Origin: Bartonella sp. MM73XJBT.G
GTDB taxonomy: Bacteria; Pseudomonadota; Alphaproteobacteria; Rhizobiales; Rhizobiaceae
DNA length: 64,000 nt
Assembly: GCF_028618435.1 (NCBI RefSeq)
Contig: NZ_JAQISW010000002.1
Location: forward strand, 1-64,000
Reading direction: 5' to 3'
Shown one piece after another: positions 36,357-47,014 of the stretch; position 1 is the first letter of the stretch, and each line of letters starts with the position of its first letter. The notes beneath the pieces were generated by a model. The model saw only the letters and a program-made list of their open reading frames with translations, was not told the origin of the DNA and made no database searches. The position numbers were made by a program, and so were the translations under genes.

Positions 36357-37976
36357 ATGAGTGCTGTCTCTGCGCAAAATGCTCGTCGAAAAAATACATT
36401 TCTTAGCGATACGCTTATGTTTCGTATAGCCTCTACTTTACCTAAGTTTTTACTAGCAAGCTTTGAAGAAATAGGGGATTTTACTGCGAGTCGAGAGGCA
36501 TGGAAGCTTTCTTGCTTAGCGAATCATTATAAGCCTTTGTTGTATTATAACGATGAATGGGGGCAACAGGTAGAAAAATTAGAAATACATTCTTCCTATA
36601 AAGATCTTCAAAAATATTCTAGACAAGCAGGGTTGGTCACTTCACTTTGGGAAAATACTTCTTCAGAAAATGGGGTACGCTATCAAGCACGTGCGATTCG
36701 TTTGGCTTTATCTGCTGGTTTAGAAACAGGGCATTTGAATGAAGTTATTATAACGAGTGCAGCGATTGCTGTTTTAATTAGTGATAGTGACATCTTTAAA
36801 AAATGGCAAAATGTCCTTTTGTCACGCCAATATGATTCCTCATCAAAGCCTATTGATCATAAAAAATCTGCTTCTCTAACGTGTGCTTTTGATGACATTG
36901 AACAATACGCTTTCAATTTTCCAAGTGTTAAGAAAATTTCTTTTGATGAAAATATGGAACGTGATCTGTATCGTTTAAATGTTGTAAAAACTAATGTTAT
37001 TAATCCTACAGCTGATGGATATCTTGTTAGTGCAGATTTAAATGGTCATTTAAGTTGCTTTTTTGTTCCACGTATACAGGAAAATGGTGCATTAAATGGA
37101 CTGATATCGATTCGTCATTTAATTCAGCGTTCTGGAGAACATTTAACCCCAGAGGGAGTTGTTGATTTTCAAGGCAGTTATGGCTGGCTTTTGGGAAATG
37201 CTGGAGAAGGGCTTAAAGTTATTAAAGATATCGAGACGATGATGCGTTTTGATCAATCTGTCATATCGGCAGGTGTTTTGCGTGCTGCTCTTCAATTTGG
37301 TATAGATTTTTTCCGCAAAAAAACACCAAATCAGCCTTTACCACCACTAACAGAACGTATTTTTGCAGATATTGCATTAGATATTGCTGCTTCACAAGCA
37401 TTGGTTTTGCGTTTAGCGCGAGCCTTTGATAATGCAGCAAATGACCGTTCTGAAGCCGCTTTCGCTCGCATTATGACACCTATTATTGCTTATCACGTCA
37501 GTCAATTGGTTGTGCCTATTATTGGCGAAATTATTGCACAACTTGGTATTGAAAGCTTTATAGAGAACAATCCATTATCACAAATGTTGCATAATGGACC
37601 TGCGCGAATTGTGAGAAATAGTTCGGCTAATCAATTGGTAAAGGATGCCATTCTTATTGCTGAAAAAGCGCCGAGTTTGTTTCAGAAATTGTTAGAAAAA
37701 ATTGCTCTTGATATTGGCCCAGCAGGACCACGTACCATTGAAATTATTAAGTCTGCCAGTGATATGGCCGCGGCAAATGAAGGAGCAGGAAGATTTTTTG
37801 TTGAACAAGTAGCTTATGCAGCAGCTGCTGCATCATTATGTTTTACGGATATAGAACACGTTGCAAATGCCTATATGGAAAGCCGCCTTGGTGGACAATG
37901 GAGATCTTCTTATGGGATGCTTATTGCGCGCTATAATGCAGGGCATTTGCTCAATGTTCTCTATCCTTCCATATGA
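36357..37976 (+). CDS. AidB-like acyl-CoA dehydrogenase family protein, diverged
   Basis: 539 residues. It aligns in outline with Aid[58 protein letters not shown], and [10 protein letters not shown]. The region before this, where AidB has the TEKxGGSD motif and a substrate/FAD contact loop, is short and unlike it ([22 protein letters not shown]). So flavin binding or activity may be lost. It converges on ruvX with a 16-bp overlap. Confidence 0.75.
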   Translation: MSAVSAQNARRKNTFLSDTLMFRIASTLPKFLLASFEEIGDFTASREAWKLSCLANHYKPLLYYNDEWGQQVEKLEIHSSYKDLQKYSRQAGLVTSLWENTSSENGVRYQARAIRLALSAGLETGHLNEVIITSAAIAVLISDSDIFKKWQNVLLSRQYDSSSKPIDHKKSASLTCAFDDIEQYAFNFPSVKKISFDENMERDLYRLNVVKTNVINPTADGYLVSADLNGHLSCFFVPRIQENGALNGLISIRHLIQRSGEHLTPEGVVDFQGSYGWLLGNAGEGLKVIKDIETMMRFDQSVISAGVLRAALQFGIDFFRKKTPNQPLPPLTERIFADIALDIAASQALVLRLARAFDNAANDRSEAAFARIMTPIIAYHVSQLVVPIIGEIIAQLGIESFIENNPLSQMLHNGPARIVRNSSANQLVKDAILIAEKAPSLFQKLLEKIALDIGPAGPRTIEIIKSASDMAAANEGAGRFFVEQVAYAAAAASLCFTDIEHVANAYMESRLGGQWRSSYGMLIARYNAGHLLNVLYPSI

Positions 37977-38440
37977 TGAAAGTTTTGAATTCTATTGAGA
38001 GCACCTTGTAATATAAAAGCAGCAGCTGCCGAATCAATTCTGTTTGCTCTTTTAGTACGTGATACATTCATTTCTAAAAGAGAACGTTCTGCGGCAATGG
38101 TTGATAAGCGTTCATCCCAAAAAACAAATGGAATTTCTGTATGTGCTTTCATATTACTTACAAAAGCCTTAGTTGCTTGAACACGAGAGCCACTGCTTCC
38201 ATTCATGTTAAGAGGTAAGCCAATGATAACAACGCCTACATTTTCATGATCAAAAATTTTAATCAGTGTGCGAGCATCTTCTGTGAATTTTTTTCGCTGA
38301 AGTACAGGACGGGGATTTGAAACAATTAGCCCCATATCAGAAATCGCAATTCCAATCGTTTTTGTCCCTAAATCCAAGCCTGCTATTGTTTGTCCAGGCA
38401 AAAGATGTGTCATAACTTCATTGATATTAATAACAGCCAT
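37961..38440 (-). CDS. ruvX: RuvX/YqgF, putative Holliday junction resolvase / pre-16S rRNA nuclease
   Basis: 159 residues with RNase-H fold: [16 protein letters not shown] at the N-terminus, [42 protein letters not shown], and a C-terminal [11 protein letters not shown] with the last acidic residue. Members trim the 5' end of 16S rRNA. It is divergent from gatC. The 3' end overlaps the AidB-like gene. Confidence 0.92.
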   Translation of the reverse strand: MAVININEVMTHLLPGQTIAGLDLGTKTIGIAISDMGLIVSNPRPVLQRKKFTEDARTLIKIFDHENVGVVIIGLPLNMNGSSGSRVQATKAFVSNMKAHTEIPFVFWDERLSTIAAERSLLEMNVSRTKRANRIDSAAAAFILQGALNRIQNFHHMEG

Positions 38441-38586
38441 AAGAATTATAATACGTTTTTTAATGTTTCAGATCTATAATTATATTCTTTATTTATGTTA
38501 TCTAATATTCTTGCGCTTGCAAGTGCAGCCTTGTATAGCCAGAATAAAGATTAACAAATAAAAGAAAACAGAAAGGCGTAAAGAGT

Positions 38587-38874
38587 ATGTCTGTTGATCA
38601 AGAAACCGTTAAGCGGGTTGCACGTTTAGCGCGGATTGCCATCCACGATAATGAGATAGAACCTATGACAAAAAAATTCAATGTTGTTTTAGGTTTTGTA
38701 GAGCAATTGAATGAAGTTGATGTCAGTGAAGTTGAACCATTAACATCTCTGATACCGATGACTCTACGAATGCGCGAAGATCATGTTACAGATGGCAATA
38801 AAGTAGCGGATATTATCGCCAATGCCCCTGTTACAGAAGAAAATTTTTTTCTTGTCTCAAAAATTGTTGAGTAA
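38587..38874 (+). CDS. gatC: Glu-tRNA(Gln)/Asp-tRNA(Asn) amidotransferase subunit C
   Basis: 95 residues. Small subunit that supports GatA folding: [47 protein letters not shown] matches the family. It is 31 bp upstream of gatA in an operon; gatB is not in the window. Confidence 0.96.
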   Translation: MSVDQETVKRVARLARIAIHDNEIEPMTKKFNVVLGFVEQLNEVDVSEVEPLTSLIPMTLRMREDHVTDGNKVADIIANAPVTEENFFLVSKIVE

Positions 38875-38905
38875 CTTTTTATATTTTTGAAATTTGAGAA
38901 CCAAT

Positions 38906-40390
38906 ATGACTGATTTAACAACTCTCACAATTGCACAAGCTCGTGATGCTCTCATAAAGAAAAAGCTCAAAGCAACGGAACTAACAGAAGCCTATTTAAA
39001 AGCTATAGAATTGGCTAATCCTACTTTGAATGCTTATGTAACAATAACAGCAGAACAAGCAAGAAAAATGGCTGCTGAATCAGAGGATCGCTTGGCGAAA
39101 GGAGAGGGGCGGCTTTTAGAAGGGATTCCCTTAGGAGTTAAAGATCTTTTTGCAACCCGTGGTGTTCATACTCAAGCTTGTTCAAATATCCTTGATGGTT
39201 TTAAACCGCGTTATGAATCAACCGTTACGGCTAATTTATGGCAAGATGGTGCCGTAATGCTAGGAAAACTTAATATGGATGAGTTTGCTATGGGGTCCTC
39301 TAATGAGACATCATATTATGGTCCCGTTATTAATCCATGGAGAAAAAAAGGCTCGAATGAAAAACTCGTTCCTGGTGGTTCTTCGGGGGGATCGTCTGCC
39401 GCTGTTGCCGCACAAATTTGTGCGGGTGCAACAGCAACAGATACAGGTGGCTCAATACGTCAACCAGCAGCTTTTACGGGGACTGTAGGAATAAAGCCAA
39501 CTTATGGACGTTGTTCACGATGGGGTGTTGTCGCGTTTGCTTCATCCCTTGATCAAGCTGGACCTATTGCTAGAGATGTTCGTGACTGTGCTATCTTACT
39601 CAGATCAATGGCCTCTTTTGATGAAAAAGATTCTACTTCTGTGAATTTACCAGTTCCTGATTATGAAAGTTATCTTGGTCAATCAATTAAAGGAATGAAA
39701 ATTGGTATTCCAAAAGAATATTATCTGGATGGAATGTCTTCTGAAATTATTAAACTTTGGCAAAATGGAATAAATTGGTTAAAAGATGCAGGCGCTGAAA
39801 TACACGATATTTCTTTACCCCATACAAAATATGCTCTACCTTCTTATTATATTATAGCTCCTGCAGAAGCCTCTTCTAATTTAGCGCGTTATGATGGTGT
39901 CCGTTTCGGTTTGCGTGTACCTGGAAAAGATATCATTGAAATGTATGAAAAGACACGTTCTGTTGGTTTTGGTGATGAAGTCAAGCGGCGTATTTTGATA
40001 GGGACTTATGTTCTTTCATCAGGCTATTATGATGCCTGTTATCTAAGAGCTCAAAAAGTAAGAACACTTGTAAAACGTGATTTTGATCAATGTTTTGATT
40101 CAGGCATTGATGCTATTCTTACACCAGCAACACCAACACCTGCCTTTGGTATTGCTGATGAAAAAATAAAAAATGATGCTGTCGCAATGTATCTTAATGA
40201 TATTTTTACTGTGCCGGTTAATATGGCTGGTTTACCAGGAATTTCTGTTCCTGCTGGTTTGTCATCAAATGCTTTACCCTTGGGATTGCAATTGATTGGT
40301 AAACCTTTTGCTGAAGAGGTCATTTTTCAAATGGCACATATTATTGAACAAGCTGCAGGAACATTTTGTGCAGAAAAATGGTGGATATAA
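38906..40390 (+). CDS. gatA: Glu-tRNA(Gln)/Asp-tRNA(Asn) amidotransferase subunit A
   Basis: 494 residues from the ATG at 38906 (the frame opens at 38894). Amidase-signature enzyme that releases ammonia from glutamine for charging tRNA-Gln. The Ser-Ser-Lys triad is intact: Lys in [12 protein letters not shown], the Ser pair in [15 protein letters not shown] and [16 protein letters not shown] strong terminator follows. Confidence 0.97.
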   Translation: MTDLTTLTIAQARDALIKKKLKATELTEAYLKAIELANPTLNAYVTITAEQARKMAAESEDRLAKGEGRLLEGIPLGVKDLFATRGVHTQACSNILDGFKPRYESTVTANLWQDGAVMLGKLNMDEFAMGSSNETSYYGPVINPWRKKGSNEKLVPGGSSGGSSAAVAAQICAGATATDTGGSIRQPAAFTGTVGIKPTYGRCSRWGVVAFASSLDQAGPIARDVRDCAILLRSMASFDEKDSTSVNLPVPDYESYLGQSIKGMKIGIPKEYYLDGMSSEIIKLWQNGINWLKDAGAEIHDISLPHTKYALPSYYIIAPAEASSNLARYDGVRFGLRVPGKDIIEMYEKTRSVGFGDEVKRRILIGTYVLSSGYYDACYLRAQKVRTLVKRDFDQCFDSGIDAILTPATPTPAFGIADEKIKNDAVAMYLNDIFTVPVNMAGLPGISVPAGLSSNALPLGLQLIGKPFAEEVIFQMAHIIEQAAGTFCAEKWWI

Positions 40391-40402
40391 TTATCAAACT
40401 GA

Positions 40403-40435
40403 AAAGCATTTCTCATCAGTTATGAGAAATGCTTT
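40403..40435. terminator. Terminator between gatA and livF
   Basis: Perfect 14-bp stem AAAGCATTTCTCAT/ATGAGAAATGCTTT with a 5-nt loop, between convergent operons. It probably works in both directions. Confidence 0.75.
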
Positions 40436-40481
40436 CTTAAAAGTGAGTAGGGGTGGACTCTATTTCCTTAATTTTTTGTCT

Positions 40482-41192
40482 TTATCCACCAAGATAGGCT
40501 TCTTTAACGCGCGGATCAGAAAGCATAGCTTTTCCTTCACCGTGAAATAAAATATGCCCTACCTCTAAAATATAAGCATAATCAGCTATAGAAAGTGCAG
40601 CAAATGCGTTTTGTTCAATAAGAAGAACAGTTTTTCCCATATCATTAATTTTCCGGATAATCGAAAAAATCTCCCGGACAAGAAGGGGGGCTAATCCCAA
40701 TGAGGGCTCATCTAATATAACCATATCAGGATTGCTCATGAGTGCGCGCCCTACAGCAACCATTTGTTGTTCTCCACCTGACATTGTTCCTCCCAACTGT
40801 TTTGATCTTTCACGTAGACGCGGGAAAAGATCAAATATCCATTCAATATCACGAGAAATTCCCTGTTTATCATGACGGATATAAGCACCCAGATGGAGAT
40901 TTTCTAAAACAGTGAAATGGGGCATAATACGTCGCCCTTCAGGGCTTAGAGCAATCCCTAATCGCAAAATCTCTTCTGGTGATTTTTTAATAATTGATTC
41001 ACCATTATAGGTAATTTCTCCATAAACAGAGCGATTAAGTCCTGTAATAGAGCGTACAATACTGCTTTTTCCTGCACCATTCGCTCCAATTAAAGTAATA
41101 ATACTTCCTTTTTTTATGGACATGGAAAGATTTTGGACAGCTTTAATGGCGCCATAATGAACGTGAAGATTTTTTATTTTAAGAATATCCAT
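40482..41192 (-). CDS. livF: Branched-chain amino acid ABC transporter, ATPase LivF
   Basis: 236 residues from the ATG at 41192, preceded by GGAGA and matching the family start MDILKIKNLHVHYGAIKAV; the longer frame to 41276 lies within livG. Walker A GANGAGKSSIVR, signature MSGGEQQMVAVGRAL, Walker B DMVILDEPSLGLAP, LivF-specific LSPEGRRIMPHFTV. It overlaps livG by 14 bp. Last gene of the livKHMGF run. Confidence 0.95.
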   Translation of the reverse strand: MDILKIKNLHVHYGAIKAVQNLSMSIKKGSIITLIGANGAGKSSIVRSITGLNRSVYGEITYNGESIIKKSPEEILRLGIALSPEGRRIMPHFTVLENLHLGAYIRHDKQGISRDIEWIFDLFPRLRERSKQLGGTMSGGEQQMVAVGRALMSNPDMVILDEPSLGLAPLLVREIFSIIRKINDMGKTVLLIEQNAFAALSIADYAYILEVGHILFHGEGKAMLSDPRVKEAYLGG

Positions 41193-41961
41193 AAACATCT
41201 CCGCCAAGATAAGCTTCAATAACTTTTGGGTCATTACGAATTTCATCTGGTGTGCCATTGGCAATGCAACAGCCATATTCCATAACCAAAATATGTTGGC
41301 AAAGTCCCATAACTACTTTCATATCGTGCTCAATAAGAAGAATTGTAAGATCAAAGTCCTTTTGCACTTTTGCTATGAATTTTCTAAGATCTTCACTTTC
41401 TTGCGGATTCATGCCAGCAACAGGTTCATCAAGAAGAAGCAATTTAGGCCTTGTGGCTAACGCACGTGCGATTTCTAAACGCCGTTGTACACCATAAGGT
41501 AAAGCTGTTGCCAATTGATTGGCAAGATGATCAAGTTGTAGCCGTTCAAGAAGTTCCATGGAATTTTTATAAACTTCTCTTTTTTCTCTCATTGCTTTTG
41601 AAAAAAAGAGAGCCGAATAAAACCAAGGATATTTTTGACGGACATGAGCGCCTACCATAACGTTCTGTAAAACCGTCAACCCTGAGAAAAGACGAATATT
41701 TTGAAATGTTCGGGCAATATGACGCCTGCAGACAATATAAGGAGGTTCTCCAGAAATTTTTTGCTCATCAAAAAGAATGGTACCACTTGTAGGGGCATAA
41801 AATCCAGAAATCATATTGAAAACTGTTGTTTTTCCGGCACCATTGGGACCAATTAATCCAGTTATGCTTCCTCGTTTAATGGCCATGTTAACGTTATTGA
41901 CAGCAATTAATCCACCAAAACGCATTACAATATCATTGAGTGAAAGAAGAATGTCGTTCAT
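41179..41961 (-). CDS. livG: Branched-chain amino acid ABC transporter, ATPase LivG
   Basis: 260 residues. Walker A GPNGAGKTTVFN, signature LPYGVQRRLEIARALAT (diverged from LSGGQ, as is common in LivG), Walker B LLLLDEPVAGMNPQ, and H-loop IEHDMKVVMG. With LivF it powers uptake. It overlaps livM by 4 bp and livF by 14 bp. Confidence 0.95.
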   Translation of the reverse strand: MNDILLSLNDIVMRFGGLIAVNNVNMAIKRGSITGLIGPNGAGKTTVFNMISGFYAPTSGTILFDEQKISGEPPYIVCRRHIARTFQNIRLFSGLTVLQNVMVGAHVRQKYPWFYSALFFSKAMREKREVYKNSMELLERLQLDHLANQLATALPYGVQRRLEIARALATRPKLLLLDEPVAGMNPQESEDLRKFIAKVQKDFDLTILLIEHDMKVVMGLCQHILVMEYGCCIANGTPDEIRNDPKVIEAYLGGDVYGYS

Positions 41962-43016
41962 AGCTTTCCCTCAGTATTAGAAAACTTTTTGCGTACCAAA
42001 AAGCTATAAATTCCATTCCATGAGAATTCACGTTGTCCCATCAACCCTTTTCTCCAAAATAAAATAATTACCAGCAATAAAAGAGAGAAAACAACCATGC
42101 GAAGTCCTGGTGTTTCTGGAATATGTATAAAGCCTAAGTCAAATGGACTTTCAATAATACGAAGCCATTCAAGCATGACGGTAATAATAATGCTGCCAAT
42201 AACGCTTCCTGTAATTGAGCCAAGACCACCAGCAACGACAATCATCAAAATATTAAAAGTGAGCAAAAAATTAAACATTTTCGGATCAATGGTTGAAATA
42301 AGAGCAGCCATTAATGCGCCACCTACACCTGCAAAAAACGCTCCAACAGTAAAAGAAAAACTACGGTAGAAAAAAGCATTAATTCCCATAGTTTTCGCAG
42401 CAATTTCATCATCACGAATAGCCCGTAATACATTACCCGTATTGCTTCGCAGTAAGAGAGCAATAAAGAGAATTGTAAATGTTAACCAACCATAGTTCCA
42501 CCATAATGTTGCATTTTGAGGTATTCCTTTGATTCCCAAAGAACCATTTGTGAGAGATGTCGCATTCGTAATGACAATGCGGATAATTTCTGCAAAACCC
42601 AATGTTGCAATTCCCAGATAATCGCCACCAAGACGTAATATTGGCAAAGCAATTAATAAACCGATAATTGCTGCACACAAACCACTGATAACAACAGCAA
42701 CAAAAAAAGGGAATTGCAGATGAGATAATGGTTCAGCTATGGGGTCAAGAATCCACATCATCTCTTTTTGTTCAGGGGAAAGAAGTAAAATTGCACAGAC
42801 ATAAGAACCAATAGCCATAAAGCCAGCATGTCCAAGGGAAAACATACCTGTAAAGCCATAAATCAAATTAAGTGAAATTGCCAATATTGCATTAATAGCA
42901 ATTAGATTGATGATACGAAGTGTATAATCATTAAAATGGTTATCCGCATAGAATAAAAAACCTATAAGAACGAAAATACTCATACATGATAAAAAGGTTG
43001 TCGCTGACTTTACCAT
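41958..43016 (-). CDS. livM: Branched-chain amino acid ABC transporter, permease LivM
   Basis: 352 residues with about nine membrane helices. LivM pattern: NLIYGFTGMFSLGHAGFMAIGSYVCA, PILRLGGDYLGIATLGFAEIIRI, RAIRDDEIAAKTMGIN (ATPase contact loop), VAGGLGSITGSVIGSI. It overlaps livH by 1 bp and livG by 4 bp. Confidence 0.95.
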   Translation of the reverse strand: MVKSATTFLSCMSIFVLIGFLFYADNHFNDYTLRIINLIAINAILAISLNLIYGFTGMFSLGHAGFMAIGSYVCAILLLSPEQKEMMWILDPIAEPLSHLQFPFFVAVVISGLCAAIIGLLIALPILRLGGDYLGIATLGFAEIIRIVITNATSLTNGSLGIKGIPQNATLWWNYGWLTFTILFIALLLRSNTGNVLRAIRDDEIAAKTMGINAFFYRSFSFTVGAFFAGVGGALMAALISTIDPKMFNFLLTFNILMIVVAGGLGSITGSVIGSIIITVMLEWLRIIESPFDLGFIHIPETPGLRMVVFSLLLLVIILFWRKGLMGQREFSWNGIYSFLVRKKFSNTEGKL

Positions 43017-44092
43017 TAGATTTTCTCCTGACTTTTTTTACCCATTAATCCCGTGGGCAATACCAATAAAATCAGAATCAATAAAATGAAAGCGAAGGCA
43101 TCACGATATCCAGATAGCGCGGGAAAAAATGCGATAATCATAATTTCAATAAACCCTAATAATAATCCTCCCAACATTGCCCCTGGTATTGAACCAATAC
43201 CTCCGATAACAGCAGCGATAAAGGCTTTAAGACCAGGAAGAACGCCCATATAAGGCTGAATTTGAGGATAACGTAAAGACCACATAATGCCGGCTATAGC
43301 AGCAAGTGCTGAGCCTATCCCAAATGTAAATGCAATGACTTTATTGACAGAAACCCCCATCAAACGTGTCGTTTCAATATCATGAGAGATTGCACGCATA
43401 GCAAGACCAGGCTTTGTTTTATGGATAACCCATAACAGTAAAACAATAAGAATCAATGACACAATGGGAACAATCAATGACATGGGAGCAATTCTAATGA
43501 TACCTTCTGCTTCTGATCCTAGGTGCCATAAAAATGGTGTTACCAGAAAATCTGGTTGTTTTACACCTTTGGGAACACCACTAAAGAGTACAGTAGCAAG
43601 ATTTTCAATAAAAAAAGAAACACCAATTGCACCGATAAGAGCCGAAATACGCGGCGCATGACGTAGAGGTTTATAAGCGAGTTGATCAACAATAATCCCC
43701 ACTGCACTTGTAATAAAAATGGAAAAACAAAGAGCTAAAATCCAGATTGGGGTAAAATCTTGTGGAGAAATTTTTAAATAATAAACAACCCCTAACGTAA
43801 AAATTAAAAAAACAGCAATCCAATAAAATGAAGGACGCCTTCTAAAACCTATAAATACTGAATAATAGATAAGAGTAGCGAGGAACAAAAGAAGAAGTGC
43901 GGCCCACGCAGGCATAAAGCTAATTGTGGAAAAGAAAACAAAATAGGCTCCCAGCATAAAGATATCACCGTGAGCAAAGTTAATCAGTCTCAATATACCG
44001 TAAATCATGGTGTACCCAATAGCGATAAGCCCATAAAGAGACCCCAATGCCAGTGCATTAAAAAAATACTGGATGAACATTTCAGTGCTCAT
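43016..44092 (-). CDS. livH: Branched-chain amino acid ABC transporter, permease LivH
   Basis: 358 residues, polytopic membrane protein. LivH pattern: LGSLYGLIAIGYTMIYGILRLINFAHGDIFMLGAY, DQLAYKPLRHAPRISALIGAIGVSFF, and AVIGGIGSIPGAMLGGLLLG. It is longer than many LivH by an insert in the second membrane region (RRRPSFYWIAVFLIFTLGVVYYL). It follows livK after a hairpin. Confidence 0.95.
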   Translation of the reverse strand: MSTEMFIQYFFNALALGSLYGLIAIGYTMIYGILRLINFAHGDIFMLGAYFVFFSTISFMPAWAALLLLFLATLIYYSVFIGFRRRPSFYWIAVFLIFTLGVVYYLKISPQDFTPIWILALCFSIFITSAVGIIVDQLAYKPLRHAPRISALIGAIGVSFFIENLATVLFSGVPKGVKQPDFLVTPFLWHLGSEAEGIIRIAPMSLIVPIVSLILIVLLLWVIHKTKPGLAMRAISHDIETTRLMGVSVNKVIAFTFGIGSALAAIAGIMWSLRYPQIQPYMGVLPGLKAFIAAVIGGIGSIPGAMLGGLLLGFIEIMIIAFFPALSGYRDAFAFILLILILLVLPTGLMGKKSQEKI

Positions 44093-44147
44093 CTCTCATC
44101 CTTCCACATTCGTTAATTTACATAGGATAATAAGATTTTTTAAACTT

Positions 44148-44174
44148 TTGGTTGAGAAAAATATTCTCAACCAA
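44148..44174 (-). terminator. Attenuator-like hairpin between livK and livH
   Basis: Perfect 11-bp stem TTGGTTGAGAA/TTCTCAACCAA with a 5-nt loop, 37 bp after the livK stop. It sits inside the operon, so partial termination or 3'-end protection would leave more livK message than permease message. Confidence 0.6.
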
Positions 44175-44211
44175 TTTTTGCATTTCAATTTTAATACGTA
44201 CAATTCTTAAA

Positions 44212-45345
44212 TTAAAAAGCAGGTTTAACTTCTTCTAAATAAACACGTTTTCCATCCTGTATTTTAATGATACCAATAGGAATTCTAGGGTTATGATTTT
44301 CATCCATCGACATATCACCAAAAGGCGTTTGAAAATCTTTTAACTTGCTTAGCGCAATCGTAATTTTCTCACGATCAGCGCTGCCAGCATTTTCAATGGC
44401 CTTCATAAACATCATATAACTCGTGTATCCCAAAACTGAATTGATATTGGGCTCTTTATCAGGATAAGCTTTTTTCCATTCCTCTGTAAACTTTTGCGCA
44501 GCGGTTGACATATTTGGCATATCCTCACTATAGGGGAGTGTCGTATGTAAGAAACCTTCTGCCGCACTTCCTGCAATGGTAATGGTTTCTGGATTATCCA
44601 TGGCATCTCCACCCATAATTTGAAACTTCGCTCCTAATTCACGCGCTTGTTTCATGATGATGGCACCTTCAGAAAAGTAAGATGGAATGAACAAAATATC
44701 AGGTTTTTTTGCAATAATCTGTGTGAGAACAGCTGAAAAATCCTGATCTCCAGAATTATAATTTAAGTTTGAGATAACTTCACCACCTAATTTTTTGAAA
44801 GCTCGCGTAAAATAACTTGCAAGCCCAATGGCATAATCACTTGAAATATCTTTGAGGATAGCGGCTTTTTTTGCCCGTAAAACTTGGCTTATATAAGTTG
44901 CAATGCCGATTCCTTGATAGGAATCAATAAAACAAGCGCGAAAGTAATATTTTTTACCCTGTGTAACAAGGGGACTCGTTGAAGAAGTTGCTATGGTCGG
45001 AGTCTTTGCTTTTTCAGATATTTCACCACCTGCTAGTGAGAGTGAAGAACCATAGCTACCAATGATTCCACTTACCTTTTCACTTGCTGTTAAACGCATA
45101 ACAGCATTTGCCGCTTCAACTTTATCAGATTTATTATCAATAATAACAAGCTCCACTTTGCGTCCCAAAATTTCTGGGACTTGTTTATGGGCTAATTCGA
45201 TCCCTCGAATTTCAAGCTGACCTCCAAAGGCATTTTGACCACTTAATGGAAGATAAACACCAATTTTGATAGGTTCACTCGCATAAACATTCGCTGTAAA
45301 TGCCATAAAAGTGGCGATTGTCGTAAGGATTTTCTTCAATTGCAT
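44212..45345 (-). CDS. livK: Branched-chain amino acid ABC transporter, binding protein LivK/LivJ type
   Basis: 377 residues. Signal peptide (KKILTTIATFMAFTANVYASEP), then a type-1 periplasmic binding fold: IKIGVYLPLSGQNAFGGQLEIRGIELAHKQ, VSGIIGSYGSSLSLAGG, DISSDYAIGLASYFTRAFKKLGGEV, and ILFIPSYFSEGAIIMKQARELG. It captures the substrate for LivHMGF; exact specificity cannot be read from sequence. First gene of the operon. Confidence 0.93.
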   Translation of the reverse strand: MQLKKILTTIATFMAFTANVYASEPIKIGVYLPLSGQNAFGGQLEIRGIELAHKQVPEILGRKVELVIIDNKSDKVEAANAVMRLTASEKVSGIIGSYGSSLSLAGGEISEKAKTPTIATSSTSPLVTQGKKYYFRACFIDSYQGIGIATYISQVLRAKKAAILKDISSDYAIGLASYFTRAFKKLGGEVISNLNYNSGDQDFSAVLTQIIAKKPDILFIPSYFSEGAIIMKQARELGAKFQIMGGDAMDNPETITIAGSAAEGFLHTTLPYSEDMPNMSTAAQKFTEEWKKAYPDKEPNINSVLGYTSYMMFMKAIENAGSADREKITIALSKLKDFQTPFGDMSMDENHNPRIPIGIIKIQDGKRVYLEEVKPAF

Positions 45346-45670
45346 TGCGCATTTTCCTTAATTGAATTGTTGTTCTTGACCTTATATTGAACTTCTTCAT
45401 CACGCAAGTTACACATTAATGAAAATATCATTATGTGAAAAACTTTTATATGAGCTTTTTTGTTTGGTCCCTTTTTTAGGATATGTAAAGCTTACAATCA
45501 AATAGTTTTATAAATATTTTTTATAAATTTCATGTTGATATTAACGTGTAAGAGATACGACAATATGGGGAAATCTTATCTTGGGGCTTGCGTGTTGATA
45601 CAAGAGCAATGTTTACTTAAACCTAGAGAATCAATATTGTACAATTTATAAGCTACAGGATCACGTTATT
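45346..45670. other. Divergent spacer between livK and the cold-shock gene
   Basis: Must hold both promoters. The long leader of the cold-shock gene may be structured, but I see no specific motif. Confidence 0.4.
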
Positions 45671-46249
45671 ATGACGAGTAAGGATGCATTAAAAGATTGT
45701 TCCCTATCTGAGGAGAGTATAGGTACTTGTGGGGAGATTATCGAAATCAGTGGTGTCATTAAGTGGTTTGATGGTAGTAAGGGCTATGGATTTATTGTAC
45801 CTGATTTGCCTCATTTCCCTGATATATTATTGCATGTTACAGTCATGCGAAGGGATGGTTTCCAAACAGCTTTGGAGGGCGCTAAAGTTATTTGCGCTGT
45901 GGAAAAAACTGAGCGAGGGTTAAAATGCGTTCAAGTGAAATCCATCGATTGTTCTTCAGCAGTTCATCCATCAGAAGTTCCTGCCCGTACTCATGTTGTT
46001 GTTACTCCAGAAAGTGGTCTAGAGCGTGCAATTGTTAAGTGGTTTAATCGTGACAAAGGTTTTGGTTTTCTTAGCCGTGGGCAGGGGACAGAAGATATTT
46101 TTATTCATATGGAAACGTTGCGCCGTTTTGGTTTAGCAGAGCTTCGTTCAGGGCAAGTTGTTCTTGTCCGATTTGGTAAAGGGGAAAAAGGTTTGATGAC
46201 AGCAGAAATTTATCCAGATATAGGATTTCCTTTTGCAACAACACATTAA
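45671..46249 (+). CDS. Protein with two cold-shock domains
   Basis: 192 residues. Two cold-shock domains in tandem: the first has GVIKWFDGSKGYGFIVPD (RNP1-like) and ILLHVTVMR, the second has AIVKWFNRDKGFGFLSRG and IFIHMETLRRFG. They are joined by a 30-residue linker with an N-terminal 25-residue extension. It probably binds RNA or ssDNA as a chaperone. Double-domain forms are typical of Rhizobiales. Confidence 0.93.
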   Translation: MTSKDALKDCSLSEESIGTCGEIIEISGVIKWFDGSKGYGFIVPDLPHFPDILLHVTVMRRDGFQTALEGAKVICAVEKTERGLKCVQVKSIDCSSAVHPSEVPARTHVVVTPESGLERAIVKWFNRDKGFGFLSRGQGTEDIFIHMETLRRFGLAELRSGQVVLVRFGKGEKGLMTAEIYPDIGFPFATTH

Positions 46250-46486
46250 ATCGCTACTCATTGAATTTTACGAATGAAGTCATTACATTTTTGTATTTTT
46301 AAAAGGGTGTTATTGTATAAATAGCTATAGAGGGTCTTTGTTATGGCTCTTGTGAGTTTATAAACTAAGTAAGAAAAATGCGTGTACTTATTGAAAAAAA
46401 TAAGGAAAGCAAGAGAACAACTCTCTAGTTTTTTGGCTTTTAAACTCTGATATTTTTTATTTTAGAAACAAAGTATAAATTTTTTT

Positions 46487-47014
46487 GTGGTAGAGACAAG
46501 AGTGTTACAGCCTTTTAAAAAAGGATATATTGTTTTATGGGCGATGCTTTTTATGTTAGAAATGCGCGTTGTTGTCGCGAAGGAGCCCATAGAGATTCCT
46601 GTCCATTCGGTTCTTTTAGAAATACACACAAGCCAAGGTATAGTTTCTTATAAGGTAGAGATTGCTTTTACTCCCTCTCAAGCAGCAGCGGGTTTAATGT
46701 ATCGGACTGATTTTCCACGCGATCGTGCAATGCTTTTTAAGCAGAAGAAAAATTATCAATCGGGAGGTGAACAAAAGCTTTTTATGTGGATGAAAAATAC
46801 ACCATTGCCCTTAGATATGATTTTTTTAAACTCTAAAGGGGTTATTGTATCGATTATTGAAAACACTTCTCCATTTTCAAAAAAAATCATTTCTTCAGGC
46901 GTTCCGGCAGCTTTTGCACTTGAGATTAATGCTGGTGAGGTTTCTGAAAAACAGATACAAAAAGGGCAACATATTATTCATCCTGTTATTTGTGGAAAGT
47001 GTAATAAACAATGA
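46487..47014 (+). CDS. DUF192 protein, exported
   Basis: About 175 residues from a GTG at 46487; other starts are possible (GTG at 46502), as no clear ribosome site is seen. A hydrophobic N-terminal segment (YIVLWAMLFMLEMRVVVA) is a likely signal. DUF192 core: AFTPSQAAAGLMYRTDFPRDRAMLF, FMWMKNTPLPLDMIFL and SGVPAAFALEINAGE. Function not established. It overlaps the next gene by 4 bp. Confidence 0.85.
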   Translation: MVETRVLQPFKKGYIVLWAMLFMLEMRVVVAKEPIEIPVHSVLLEIHTSQGIVSYKVEIAFTPSQAAAGLMYRTDFPRDRAMLFKQKKNYQSGGEQKLFMWMKNTPLPLDMIFLNSKGVIVSIIENTSPFSKKIISSGVPAAFALEINAGEVSEKQIQKGQHIIHPVICGKCNKQ

